Shown here: positions 44,364 to 56,221 of the stretch, one piece after another
Layout of the letters: each line of letters begins with the position of its first letter
Position numbering within the stretch: position 1 is the first letter of the stretch
Source: Macrocystis pyrifera
Lineage: Eukaryota; Sar; Phaeophyceae; Laminariales; Laminariaceae
DNA length: 64,000 bases
Direction: 5' to 3'
Assembly (NCBI GenBank): GCA_031763025.1
Contig: JASSKH010000026.1
Location: forward strand, 5,144,429 to 5,208,428
Made by a program: the position numbers and the translations under genes
The notes under the pieces: model-generated
Database searches by the model: none
What the model saw: only the letters and a program-made list of their open reading frames with translations
Told to the model about the DNA's origin: nothing

Positions 44364-45575
44364 CTGACTCTTACGGGACCAGAAAACAGAAAACAGAACA
44401 GCATTTCCCCTTTATGGTGTTGAAACCCGCACAGCCGATGGGATATTTTATTTGGTATGCCGCAGCAGGAAAAAGCTGCGCTTTCAACGCACAACACGTA
44501 CCACCGCCGATGATCCCTCGCCTCACAGGGCACGAGATGACGTCGAACCTTCGAGGTCGTATGCTCCACTGCTCTGAGAGTGCTCGCTACCAAGTTTGAG
44601 GGTCGTTAAAGCTGTGTGGCAGGAGTTCTCGCTCAAGACATTGAAGCCCGACCGATTTCTGGCCGGTTTTTTTCCAGACGGAAATGTGTGATATGAGTGG
44701 AGCACTCATGGGCTATAGATATAGATAATATGTTGCAGTCTTGTAGTCTCACGAATACGAGAATAATCCGAAGAATATATTAACCCGGCGGATATTCCGT
44801 TAGTCTAGAGTAACGTTCTTTTAGGAATGTTCCCTAGGGCGGATAACTCGTTAGACGAGAGTAATGTTCCGTAACGCAAATAGGACCACGAAGTGAGAAG
44901 TTCTTATATTAGCAGAAGAACGATCGGTAGCCATAGGAAAGTACTGTAGGAACACATCAGATAAGAGGAATTTAGGAGAGCTTGTGGCGTGGGGTGGGAC
45001 GAGTATGTCTGGGCGTCGAGTCCCTCCCCCCTACCTCTCACTTCTCTACCAGAGCAACTCCTTAGCTCTCTCCATCAGTAAGAGGATCCGAATCAGAAGA
45101 AGCGAAGCACTGCTTTCTAGCTGTCAGAACCACCTGCGTCCCTTACCCTTACCATACCTCGGTCCCCGCTTCACAAAGGGGTAATAAAGCCTGGCCCATT
45201 TCTGGCCCGTTTTTTTAAAAACGAAACTGGGTCCCATTTCCGTCTGGAAAAAAACGACCAGAAATGGGTCAGGCTTCAATGTCTTGAGCGAGAACTCCTG
45301 CCACACAGCTTTAACAACCCTCAAACTTGGTAGCGAGCACTCTCAGAGCAGTGGAGCATACGACCTCGAAGGTTTGACGTCATCTCGTGCCCTGTGAGGC
45401 GAGAAATCGGCGGCGGCGGCGGGTGCTGTGTGTTGAAAGCACAGGTTTTCATGTTCGGGCAGTGATCGGAACTGGCTCATGTCTACCGACGGTACTACCC
45501 TGGGGTCTCTATGCGATGAAGGGAAAATCCTGTTCTGTTTTCTGGTTTCCGGTCCCGTAAGAATCAGTCGAACAA
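44364..45575. mobile_element. Large inverted repeat (arms about 320-340 bp) around an LTR-like block
   Basis: The left arm (about 44364-44686) and the reverse complement of the right arm (about 45238-45575) share CTTACGGGACC, AAACAGAACAG, CCTCGCCTCACAGGGCACGA, CTTCGAGGTCGTATGCTCCA, GCTCTGAGAGTGCTCGCTAC and GTGGCAGGAGTTCTCGCTCA. The inner 170 bp of each arm are nearly identical. A small hairpin lies at 45190-45275. Confidence 0.75.
44687..45175 (+). mobile_element. Possible solo LTR
   Basis: Starts TGTGATATG and ends GCTTCACA, so the termini TGTGA/TCACA are inverted, as in LTRs. It contains an internal imperfect duplication (GGCGGATATTCCGTTAG and GGCGGATAACTCGTTAG). Flanking five-base duplications do not match (AAATG and AAGGG), and no primer-binding site or gag/pol is next to it, so this is tentative. 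Confidence 0.35.
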
Positions 45576-47900
45576 AGATGTCTCGCGACTCGTTTTCTTT
45601 TAATATATTGCGGCACGCGTCTTCGTGTTCCGGCGGTCTCCGGTGTTACCAGTTGTTTTTGTTCAATTGTAATCACACGTATGTACGTCATCCGCGGTAG
45701 ACCTATTAATTAGCCTCGTTTTCATTATTTACGGAATGCATCTGGTCAGCCGTTCGTAGGAAGCCCATCCATGTTTTTTTTTCCCCCAACATGATGAGAA
45801 GGTCATCGACAAGGAAAAAGCTGGTACGCGTTTCGCCTCAACGCTAACAGACGCGCCATCGACACTTTCTTCGGGGTAGCAAGTTGGCTACTATGAGTGT
45901 GGCATTGCGCCTGACACAAGTATAGCGTTGAGGCAACCTCGAAACACGCCAGCGTATATCTCGACAAGCGATGCGGGTTGACTCGTATGCACCCGTAGGC
46001 GAAAAACACCGCGCGCCTGTAAGCGTGACGGTGGTGGTGGTCGATCAGACGCAGCACCACGCGTGTAATGAGCGTAAGGAGCACCATTGCAGATATGTCT
46101 TTTCCTTCTTCCTTTCTTTGCGAAATTGCATGAGAAAGGTGTCGGAATATGGAGACTTTATGCGTAGTTCGTGAGCGTGCCTTGTGGCGGCGAGCTGTCT
46201 TCTTTTAATACGCATACGCAATGAGTAAAATATCGAGATGTTATAATACAAAGTGACATATTCGCAATCTTAACATAAAAACAAACGAGATTTTCTTTAT
46301 ATTGTGACACGAAGCAACGTGGTGGTTGAGTCCATGTACATAATACGTGTGTTGTTGATGTGCAGTCCCTCGCAATCCCCAGTGATCGTGTTGGCCGTTC
46401 TGTTGACGAGGGCGAGGCTTATAACCTATTGAAATGATGCGTTTCGAGGCTTTACATCTCTTCTCACAGAGACAGGCTCGCCACGAAACACCACAACAAT
46501 AGCAGCAGGAAAACCTTAAAACTGTCCACACCTCGGACAGATCATCGACTCCCACGATGATCTAGATCTTTCAGGGAAGATATATTCTTGATCTGTATGA
46601 TCTATCGATATAGCTCATGTTGCCGGGTGGGAGCCGTATAGTCTGCATGGTTTAGCTCATGTTTCCTGATCGGATCTGTCCTATGCAGATCCTGCACTAC
46701 CTCTCACATTTGCAAGTGAGGAACTAGATGATATACTGTAGATCATGATCTGCCTCAGGTGTTGAACCTTCGAAGCCAGCTATATCAGACGTGAGGAACA
46801 CGGAGTCATTTTTTATCATGTGCAGTTCCTACGCAACTTGTTGGGCTGTTGTTTTGACCGTTTTGTTGACCATGACAAGGCTCGTAACATGCTGGAATAA
46901 TGCGTGTAGATATTCTGCATATCTTCCCCACAGAGACAGAAGCCTCGACACACATCGTCCCATCGAAAATCAAGAGCAGCCGTGAAGGCCTTCGGATTTG
47001 TTTATAATGCAGCGGGAACGCCTTCGGATGCAGAGCATTGCGGACATGTGTGTACCGCGCCGGGGAATGGTAGCAGGCACAACTCTGGTCCTCTTTGTGT
47101 CGCCCTAGCCGCTGTACGGTACAAACAGCGAAAATGCCGCTACAGCTACATACAACACATTATGTGTATATACAGGCAGCAGTGAGAGGTTTTCTGCATT
47201 GTCCGCAATTCGATATTTTGGTCCCAAGCCAACGACTTTAGGACGCAATAATATCAAATAGACACCCTTCCCTGTGTCCTCCTCTTCATCCCGTGTTACG
47301 CACATTCCGAGAAGTTGCTTGCTTCTGTCGGCATCTGGTGGGGTTCTAGTGGGCGAGCGGCTGAAAAGCCTTTCAGTTGCCTTACTGTGTTTGTGTTGGC
47401 GGCTAAAGATGTGGTGTGTTTTTATGCACATGCCGCGTGCTAACTATCAAACCCGCCCTTTATCCCGGGTTTGTTCCCTCCCGTCGTTAGGTTACACCCC
47501 CCCCCACACCCGAGACGCTATCGTTGTCCGCCTCTTCCATGACAGCAGTCAATCGAATATATATCGTGCTGCTCTCTTACAAAACCTGCGGCCAGTTTTC
47601 CATGATGGCGTCGAACGTTTTGACGCTGTTTTGAGGGTATTTTACTAGCACCGAAAGCACAAGAAGGCGCGGCTTTAATCTACACGTTGACGTGGGCGTC
47701 CTCCGGTGTCCTAGCGGGCACGGACGGGTGAAAGCGCACCCACCACACTCGGCGGTCGTCTTCGTATTGTGTGCCGGTTGGAACGGGAAAGGCGCGCCGT
47801 TCTCCCAAAGAGAGATGTTTCTACCGGAGGCAACGAACCACAGAAGCGTCCCCGCTGGGATTTAAACCCGCTCGCATTTATCTCTCGGTAATGTCCCGTC
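45576..47900. other. Region without a convincing gene
   Basis: Holds family J copy 2 and a diverged direct duplication (46360-46490 and 46820-46955, sharing the words TTGTTGAC/CTGTTGACGAG, GAGGCT or AAGGCT and CACAGAGACAG). A minus-strand frame at 47431-47105 (with VTRDEEEDTGKGVYLILLRP) has a protein-like composition but no splice partner or family. Confidence 0.4.
46545..46765 (+). repeat. Dispersed repeat family J, copy 2
   Basis: GATCTAGATCTTTCAGGGAA, AGCTCATGTTGCCGGGTGGG, TAGCTCATGTTTCCTGATCG and GAGGAACTAGATGATATACTG match the order in copies 1 and 3. Confidence 0.65.
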
Positions 47901-48550
47901 CACTCTAAACGTGCGCATGCTAAAGGCCGAGGTGATGGAGATCCTGCTGTACGGGTGTTTTGACGCGGACTCTTGGCCAGGAGCACTTCGCTGAGCTCCG
48001 AACGGCACACCACAAACTGCTCCTACGGATCATTGACTTCCAGCGCCGACAACACATCGACTACCTCATGTCGTACGCCAAGGCCCTCAAAAAGGCACAA
48101 TGCGAGAGCGTTGAGATGACCATCCGCAAACGACGTCTCCTCATTGCGGGTGCCGTACAGTGGACGACCACTGAGTGGCTGACGCGTCGGGTGATGTTTG
48201 GGACGGCTGGTGGGGAAAACCCAGGACCAGGCCGACCGGAAAAGAACTAGGCCCAATGTCTAGCAGACGACCTTAGGGTTTTCAAGCCACCGAGGGGTCC
48301 ACGCAAAGCTCCCCTTTGCTGTTCGCAGTAGAAACGGTGTTATGGCCGAGGGCGGCTAAGAAGAGCGGGAAGTGGTACCGGGGGGTCGTCGAAGCGGCAG
48401 ACTGTTTCATGGCGAGGTGGCGAAAAGCCTGCTGCGCCACGCAGCTGAGGACGCCAAGAGCGGCGACAAGTGGTGAGGCGAGGGGGGGGGGTGCAGCCGC
48501 ACTGATACAGCTGTCGTCGAATGCAGAAACAAACTGATAGATCGGGTGGC
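47885..48550 (+). pseudogene. Degenerate LINE-like reverse-transcriptase C-terminal region
   Basis: The reading passes through at least three frames. First MLKAEVMEILLYGC near 47918; then, after a frameshift, TLGQEHFAELRTAHHKLLLR and KKAQCESVEMTIRKRR up to GGENPGPGRPEKN and an in-frame TAG at 48250; then, in another frame, LWPRAAKKSGKWYRGVVEAA and FMARW to a stop at 48537. This block order resembles C-terminal tails of non-LTR retrotransposon polyproteins that I associate with brown algal genomes (from memory, unverified). No catalytic reverse-transcriptase or endonuclease motif remains. It is a dead fragment. Confidence 0.7.
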
Positions 48551-49570
48551 TAGGTATCGGTTCGACTAGCCCTTGATTTCTAGCAGTTTTTGTTTGTTTC
48601 TTGTCGAGTTGTTCCATTTGGGGGGGGCGCGACAGCGGCAGTACTGACACTTGGCACCGCTATAGACGATAGTAGGAAGGAGACAGCAAAGGGTGTGGCC
48701 AGGTTCCCGGATAGATTTTCTAGCAGAGACGATCACCCATGTTACTATCACCGCCTGGAGTACGATTATCCCTTTTCCTCCTTCTCTCTGCCTTCTTGCT
48801 TGTTGCTTTGTATCTGCCTTCGTTTCCTTTTCCCTCCCCACCGTCTTTGTGCTGGTATATTCCTCTCCTTCGTGTTGCTTCGTCCGTGCAGCTATCTGTC
48901 CTTCTTGAGTACGTATGCTTTCCTTCTAGCATTGTCATTTTGTTTTTATTTTCTGGCCTTGATTGTGTTGTTGTGTTCTCGTACCCGGTACGCTGGCATT
49001 TCACTTGCTTGACTCCTGAATTTTGCGAGTATTTTTCGTTTTAGTTTTCCTGTGCCTCACAGCCTGTGACCACGCAATTTGTATCCCTCTAGGACAAGGA
49101 GTCAGGACTGACACTGGGTGCACGGATGAAGCTGGGTAGGAAGGACGATTCAATGTGAAGACAACACACACAGTGACGGACCACCTGAAAATAGTACTAG
49201 ACCACACATTGTGAGCGCTACCCCACTGCTTCATTTTTTCGCTTGTACCAATAGTCATCCCATTTCACAAAAACAATCGATCACACTATGACGTCTACAT
49301 AGAAAGCAAACGCAAACGTGCAATTCGGTTCTACGAAGTACCACTTAAAATTTAATACTCGACCATACCTCGTGAGCGCTATTTGCGAACAACAAAGGCC
49401 TAAACAGCCTCGTTACGACAAAGCTACGAGTACGTAGTGCTGCTCCGTCGGCTCTGACTCTCCACACCCGTTTTCTTCAACGTTCACACGCTTCTCGTGT
49501 CTCGTGTAACACTCCGGCGTACAAACCGCGCCCCCTCGCCCTGTTTGTTTTACTGCGGTTCTCTTCCCGG
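48551..49570. other. No gene seen; pyrimidine-rich then 3' flank of the EF-hand gene
   Basis: 48760-49040 is rich in C and T on the plus strand. Several overlapping frames are open there by composition only. 49040-49570 lies downstream of the stop of the minus-strand EF-hand gene and may contain its 3' UTR. Confidence 0.4.
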
Positions 49571-52500
49571 TCAAACGACGGGCGGCATGCGGGCGCCCTG
49601 CCTCTTCGCTATCTCGAAAGCGTTGCAGACCGTGTATTGGTGCCGTCTGGATCCAGACCGAACCGCGAAAAGCAGCGGAAGTCGCTCCCTCTCAAACCGC
49701 CGCTGAAGATACGCCCTGAGGAAACGATCGTCCAGATCGTAAGTCCTTGGGTTTTCTGGGGCATTGTTATATCCTGGCCTGGTCGTCGGCACCATGGGTT
49801 TCATGGCCGCCCTGCGCTCGGCCGGCGAACACCGGGCTCTAGCGTTGGCGCCAACAGCCGACGACGACGACAGCAGAGAAAAAAACGGAGTCTTGGCCAC
49901 CCTCGCCCCCGGGGACAACGGCCGCCCGTGTCCCCGCCCCCGTCCCTGTCGCTGTCCCCGTCCCCGTCCCGCCACCACTGCCACTGCAGCCGCCGCCGGC
50001 ACAAGCCTCCTCATTCTAACCGCCAACTTGGCGGCTTCCACGGTCGCCGCGGTTATCGCGGCGGACCGCCTCCGGCCCTTCCTCTCGTGCACGCCTGTGC
50101 CTGCAAAAATGGCAGACCCTCGAACTCCTCTGGAGGCGTTCGAGGTTTCCTCAGGCTTTCCGTCGCGGTTTTCTGCGTCGGCGTTGGTCTCGCATGCCTC
50201 GTCCGGATATCCAACATTCGTGCCTGTGTTCTCTCGGGCACTACCACTACCACCGCCGCCCCCAGAAGGTGGTCGCTGACCTTCGCCGTTTCTGCAAGCG
50301 GCGTCACGTGATTCGGGGATCGTGGCGCGGATACTACTGTGTGCGCTGCTCTCGCTTGACGAAGGGCCGAGCGCTGAAGGTGCAGTCTCCTGAGAGGCAA
50401 GCCCTGGCTCTTTTCCTCTTCCATCTTCCAGCATACCCTCCTCCATAATATTTTCTATCTCGCCTCCACCGACTCTACCACCCCTGCATGCAACCGCGCG
50501 CGCCGTCTGATTCTCCGCGTTTTCTTTTGGCCGTCGTCCCGTTTCGTGCGATGCTCTGTCTACTGCTGCATCTGAGTCGGCATCAGTACGCGAGTTTGCA
50601 TCTGCTGCATCTGATATTGCTGTTGCTGTTGCCATTGCTGCTGCTGCGGTCGCTTTCCATACGAAGACGTGCTCCCTGAGCTGGTTGAGTTGGTCGTCTG
50701 CCACAAGACCGTTGTTCGTTTTTACCGTTGGATATGGGTTCAGGCCGGGGTCGTTGGGGCGACGGCGACGTCGTTGAGAGGGGAACGGAGGTCTGCTGCC
50801 CGCTGTCTCACAATCGCAGCCCTCGTCGTCGACGTCGTCGTCGTCATCACTGTCATCACCCGCGAAATCGCTTATTTTACGCACCATATCGTGCAAGACA
50901 TTTTCCTCGGTGGCCTCCCTGCGGAAGAAATCCGGTTCCTGTGTTTTCGTTTTTTTGTTTTTTTTCATTTTTATCCGTGTTTTTTCGGAGGCCGTGGCGA
51001 TGGCAGTTGATTACCGCACGGAATCACGCACGAAGCAAGGATGGTTTTTGACGAGAGGGAGGCGAGAGGGTCGGAGGGGGCGATCGTTATGCGAGGGCCT
51101 GATTGTGTGGGCCACTGTTTGACGAAGTGAGGGTGATGCTTAGCATAAGAAGGGCGACGCAAGGTGCTGCGGCTATTTTACGGACACGCTTGGCTTGAGA
51201 TCGGTGCAGGTATCTCCTGCTCGACGCCGCGACACAGAAAACAATGGAACGTGCGAACTATACTAAAGGACCTGCCTGATGCAATACGACTGCCTGCGCA
51301 TTATTTCACGCGGAGCAGAGTCGAAAAGACGAGGCCGCACGCTTCTCTCCGAATACCATCGGCCTTACGGACCGTGGTCGGCCCCCACGCCAGGCACGAA
51401 CCTACACCGTTCGAGGCAGGGCGAAAGCCTATTCGTGGGTGCGGCGTCGCTGTATGCCTGCTAGGACTGTAAGTTGGCTGACTAGTTGCTAATACAGAAC
51501 TAAATGTGGTTTGTAAACATAGAGAGATACTTCACAGTGTGCGGCTTTCGGGTCCATCGTGGCTTCTGATTATCATGGCCCCTCGTAATACACAGTTAGC
51601 CAGGGGTTACAGTTGGTTCCTTGCGGTAGTTTTGCGAAGTACCGCGTGTTTGCGTTCGGCTGGTGCGTTTACGGCCCGCAATCCGTTTTATGTCCACACG
51701 TAAACTCAGTTGGTTGGCTTACTTCACCACCCCAACTACTGTTTGTGAGAAGCCGTTAAGTCCGGCCAAGGCATACTTTTCTCGCAACCCTGCTGAGTGC
51801 GGTGTGCAGACCTTTTCCGGGCCTTCCTCCGGCGGGATTTCCAGCCTGGCCAAGTAGCTCGCGACGTTATCTCGCCTCCTCTCCCTCCTCTCCCGCTCGA
51901 TCTGCCTGCGCTCGCGCAGAGCTTGTCGCCGCTGAATGATCCTTGTTCTGACACATGCCACCCACGGTCGTCGGACACGGAAGACCAAGGGGAGGGAGGG
52001 AGGAAGGGAGGGAGCGCGGGATTTGGTTGCGATCTCCCTCGGTGCCCGCGCATATCGATCCATAGCATTTCCCAGTCCTCGCGTCGAATAGGATAGGGCG
52101 GTCTATGATGCCCATTCGTTCAACGCCGACAAAACACAAAAATTTCACCGCTACGCCAACTTGTTTTACCGTCCAAAAACTCTAGGTAGGGCGGCCGGCC
52201 TATTTCACAACGGCGACACAAACTCTCGAAAGGTTTAATCGCGTCATCATTCTCTTGTTCCGCGTTCGGGTCGAGAACAAAAACGGCGACCTCGATGGGC
52301 TCTACGGAAGAGCGTTCTCGAGCCTAAACAATATGGATGTGAAGCGACGGGAAAAATTCACGAGTCGCAAGACGCGTGCTTGTCTTAGCGGGAAACCTTC
52401 GAAACTGAACTCAACCGCTTGGCAGCCGAGCGTGTTTGAGCCACCACTGCCACACCACCTCGCACGGCCACGTCATGCCGTACCTGTCGTGTCCGGACAG

Positions 52501-55478
52501 CATGCTTAACCCTTCCGCCAGCTCTTCCCGCGACAGCGTTCCATTGCTATCAGCGTCCTGCGGGGAACGGTGCGTTTCCGACAAATCCACGTGGGAAAAG
52601 CGGCGTTATCGGAAGGGCCGCGCAGTTTGCGCAACGAAAAGGCGCTTCGACAGCGCTCGAGAAAGGGCATGCCTCTCGGACTATGCAGTACAAACACTGC
52701 ATAAAACGGAGAAATTAGGTAGTAGAAGTATGCATACTCCGGTCTATTATTTCCGGCAAAGTCAGAGAGGGCAAAGGTTGAAAAAAAAGAAAGTGGCGCA
52801 ATGAAATGCCGGTTGCAGTGTTGGGTTAAGTATCAGTGGTACCGACCACACGAAGTAGCCCGGGCCCGGGTTAGGGGATTGTACAGTTTGTACCAACCAC
52901 ATACTACGTGAAAGTGTTTGGAGACTCGTCCTACTGCAGGGGTTGTCTGTCGCACTTCTTTGTCTCAACATTTTCTGACCGGTTACTGTAGTATGATACC
53001 TTTACAACTAATAGTATGTTTTCTTTAGGGACTACTTGTAGGGCGTAGAAATGTTGGCCGGGTTGGGCGAACTATCCTCTTCGAAGTAAATGTTTTGGGT
53101 TGAGACATCGAGCTCCTCGTGTGCGGAGCCCAGAAAATAGGGCACTACTTCTACCGCGGCATTGCTCTTGCGACAAACGCGCAAACATGATACAGCTCGT
53201 ACTGCGCGCACTGCAGCTACATAGTATAGGCCCTCTCGCAAGAAACCTGAAACCAGATGTTGGGCTGAAGAGGGGTGGATTTCTTACAACTTCCTTTAGA
53301 CGGCGAGCGCCTAGGTTACACACGCTATTATTATTGTTATTATTGTAGTTGTTTAATTCTAAGCTTCTGATATGTTTCCTGAGGTGTTGACTGTTGCTGT
53401 GACCTCACTTCTTCTCCGTGTACGGTGGTGTTCTGGCCGTTATGCCTTTGTCCCCCAAAATATACGTTTCAACTTCCGCTGTACTCACCAACATCTCGAA
53501 CACGTCTCGGATCCTAAGATGCCGTAGACGCAGCATGTCGTCTACCTTTAGCACGCAGCCTGCCAGCCTGGCATCAGACATCTTGCCCCGTTTAGCGGCG
53601 CTGATAGCCAGCTGAAACCCCTGCAGAGGTATCCACGTTACGCGATCGCACAATCATGGCAAGAAAGAGTTGCTGGACGTAGCCGGGACGAGTCTTCGGG
53701 TGGTGGTGCACTCATGTCATGCATGGCCGTAGTCGTATGACCATAGACCCTCGCATCCCTACAATGCCGGGACCAAGCACGTCGGGGGGGGGGGGGGCGT
53801 AGTCATTTGTTGCTTGCCTTAGTCACTTGACCATTGACCACGCACCCCTTCTCAGAATCTCAGAGCACCGTTGCTGTTCCGAACAGAGACGCCTTCAACA
53901 TGCGGGCGCTCATTACGTTTTTTTTCCATATATTACGTAGAAACCGTTTGCTTGTCTTACGTATCCCCTTCCTGTTTCGCCGCACTCTAGTGGCCACCAT
54001 CTATCTTAGTCTTGAGCAGAGGGGGGCGGGGTGCATTGTCCAGTTTTTTTAGCCAGCAATCGCGTGAGGTGCGTAACGTTGTTGTTCGTCTGACGTTGCA
54101 GACAGGAGCTTCACGGGGCAAGCATGGTCAACCGGCGGGGCCAAACGACGCTGCTGCCGCCTACACGAACAAAACGTAGAGTCGGCTGGTACCGTGCGCG
54201 GTCGTCGACGAGCGCTCTACTACGAGAACTACATGAGCGCCCTTCCATGTAAGCCGCTACGGAATAAAACCGACGGACGGAAACCGGCCAGAGGGGCCGC
54301 GCCACGGGTATAGGGGTAGGGAGAGTACTCTTTTAGGTCCAACATTTTTTTACGAACGGGCTTTCTCAACTGAAAAACTATCCAATATAGTCACAATCAT
54401 TTTTTTTTGTTTTGATAATTGTTCCAGAGTCGGCTGTTTTGGGCGAGATATAGAGCTCCTCGCCCGAGGGACTTGAGAAGCGATACGTAGGCGCCCTCTA
54501 TATCGTGGTATGACTCAGAGCATGCAGGCAAGTGCAACACACGCGTGTGGTTGCTGTTGATGCTGCGTCTCCGCGGCTCGGTCTCCACCCGCCGGTCGGA
54601 ACGGTCGCGCGAAGACCCTCTGTCCTCTTGGCATACTCCGGTCCACCACCCTTCCTCGTTCGTGAGAATGTAGGGTGCCGAAAACCGGACTTGCTTCGTT
54701 TACACCACGTAGTTTTGCTCCAGCGTAAACATTCAACAGCCGATCGACGACGCTGATGCGGACTACTACCGCGAACGACGTTTAGCTACCATGTCGACCA
54801 CATGCTTTCCCGCCGAATGTACCTTGGGCGTTTCGGGAACCACCTACCTGTGCGTCGATCTCGACAGATTGGTCGTTGTCCACGTACGCGATGATTGATC
54901 CCACCTCGGCGTCCGTCAGCTCTATGCCTTTATGTCCCCTGTCACCCCCGCCCCCGCCGCCTCCGCTACCGCTGCCGCCACCGCTGCCCCCGGTACCACC
55001 ACCGCGGTTTTCTTCGGACGAATCTCCCACCGCTGCCGCCACTGCCGCCGCCGTCGTCGCCACCGCCTGCTCTTGAACCCTTCACCTGCAAGCCCTCTTT
55101 GATCAGTGCGACGATGATGGCGTCAATGTGCGCCGTGGCCACCCTGCCGCGGTTGCGGTCTCGGCTTCGTCGCGGGAGTGATAGTGCTTCCCTCTCTCGC
55201 AGAACTTCTCGCAAAAACACATTTTTGGCGTTGGTGTGGAGTTTTGAAGGGGGTGGAGTTTCAAGGGAGGCGTTGCGTCAGAGACGATGCGATGTACGGA
55301 AAAAATCATATCGTCGGGCACTGCAAGAAGACCAGTCAGTTGTGATGAAGTCGCGTTTTTGTCCGTATTCAAGTCACGGCTACTACGTATAGTAGTGGTG
55401 GTGTATGCTTGCGACGTCGCCGTACCTGCTAAAGACTGTCGGATCTTCCGGACTTCAGATAGGCTCATCACGCCCACA
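49571..55478 (-). CDS. EF-hand protein with long acidic/low-complexity C-terminal region
   Basis: Minus-strand exons with agreeing phases: b 55478-55426, c 55207-55086, d 55066-54848, e 53620-53489, f 52557-52484, g 51947-51812, h 50938-49571 (TGA). Exons b and c give a charged helix (MSLSEVRKIRQSLA). Exon d has a Gly/Ser linker and then an EF-hand helix and loop (DNDQSVEIDAQ) completed by exon e (GFQLAISAAKRG); loop positions 6 and 12 are Val and Gly, so calcium binding is doubtful. Exons e and f make a second loop, DADSNGTLSREE, with every canonical ligand position filled. Exon g is a basic Arg/Glu-rich helix. Exon h (455 codons) has an acidic run (DDSDDDDDVDDEGCD), then Ala-, Ser/Glu- and Arg-rich sequence, and a more ordered end (YDLDDRFLRAYLQRRFERER). 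It is a calcium sensor or calcium-regulated protein of unknown partner. Acceptors in order: GATAG (or GAAG 9 bases earlier), TTGCGAG, (c-to-d unusual), CTCTGCAG, CCCGCAG, GTGTCAG, AAACACAG. Confidence 0.65.
53700..53945 (-). repeat. Family F copy 3 and family G copy 5 joined through poly-G
   Basis: Read on the minus strand: family F (AACGTAATGAGCGCCCGC through AAGCAACAAATGACTACG), about 13 C, then family G (GACGTGCTTGGTCCCGGC, ACGACTACGGCCATGCATGA). The homopolymer occupies about 53786-53799. The block lies in the intron between exons d and e of the EF-hand gene. Confidence 0.7.
55067..55085 (-). other. Candidate 19-base intron between exons c and d
   Basis: On the minus strand GTGAAGGGTTCAAGAGCAG begins with GT, ends with AG, and its removal joins two phase-0 exon ends (GLQ and AVAT). 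The unspliced frame leaves the EF-hand frame. Alternatives are a longer intron ending before LTDAEVG (acceptor CATAGAG), or an indel in the GGC/GGT-rich stretch. Confidence 0.3.
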
Positions 55479-55754
55479 CTATCGGCACTTCGGGTGGCGG
55501 CACATGCCCGACGAGAAAACAATGCGCAAGGGGTGGGTGGGGTGAGGCAGGATCGGATTGCCGTCAGAGGTGTCCCCATGTGTCAAAGCATTTCAGCTCA
55601 CGACGGAAGCTGACGCTGCGGTATCCCGTGGACCACGGAGGTCTAATCCGCGTGTGCAAGATGTAAGCAGGCAAGGCGCAGGACAGCGCACACACCTTGC
55701 GTCCACAACGCGTCCTGCTCCCGCCACGCTAGCATTGTTCCCGCCACCACGTTC

Positions 55755-55920
55755 ATGACCACCCCAACCGAGCGCCCCCGTTGTCTCCTCCTCCTTGCCT
55801 CCTTTTCCTCCTCCCCCTTCTTCTTCTCCTCTTCCTTCTCCTCCTCCTCCTCCTTCTCCTTCTCCTCCTCCCCCCCCTCTTGCTTTGCCGCCGCTACCGC
55901 TGCTGCTGCTTTTTACCGCC
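55755..55920 (+). repeat. CTC/TTC pyrimidine triplet tract
   Basis: CTCCTCCTTCTCCTTCTCCT-type imperfect triplets inside the proposed intron of the EF-hand gene. Confidence 0.7.
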
Positions 55921-56221
55921 GCTATTCCAACGACATATATCGTTCATGCTACGTCCACTACCACGGCTCCCCCCGCAACGCGCTCGATCGGAGTCTTCCT
56001 TCGTAGTCATTGCTGTCGTACCCTCAGCGTTCGGAGAGGATAGGACTCTCACGCTCTTGTCGGTGTTGTTCGTGGCACCGTTGTGGCCGTGGTTGCTGTT
56101 CCTGTTCCTGTTTTGGTCGCTGCTGTTGTTGTTATTGTTGTAATTCCTGCCGGTATTAGTGTTATTACTGTTGTTGCTGTTGTTGTCGTCGTTACCGCCC
56201 ACCTTATCCTGACACGCACTA

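Noticed and set aside
45803-46087. Copia reverse-transcriptase remnant beside the LTR-like block
   Set aside because: The frame has no recognisable reverse-transcriptase motif, and the similarity was only impressionistic.
49637-50311. 224-codon plus-strand open frame
   Set aside because: Mirror of the long last exon of the minus-strand EF-hand gene, which has splice and phase support.
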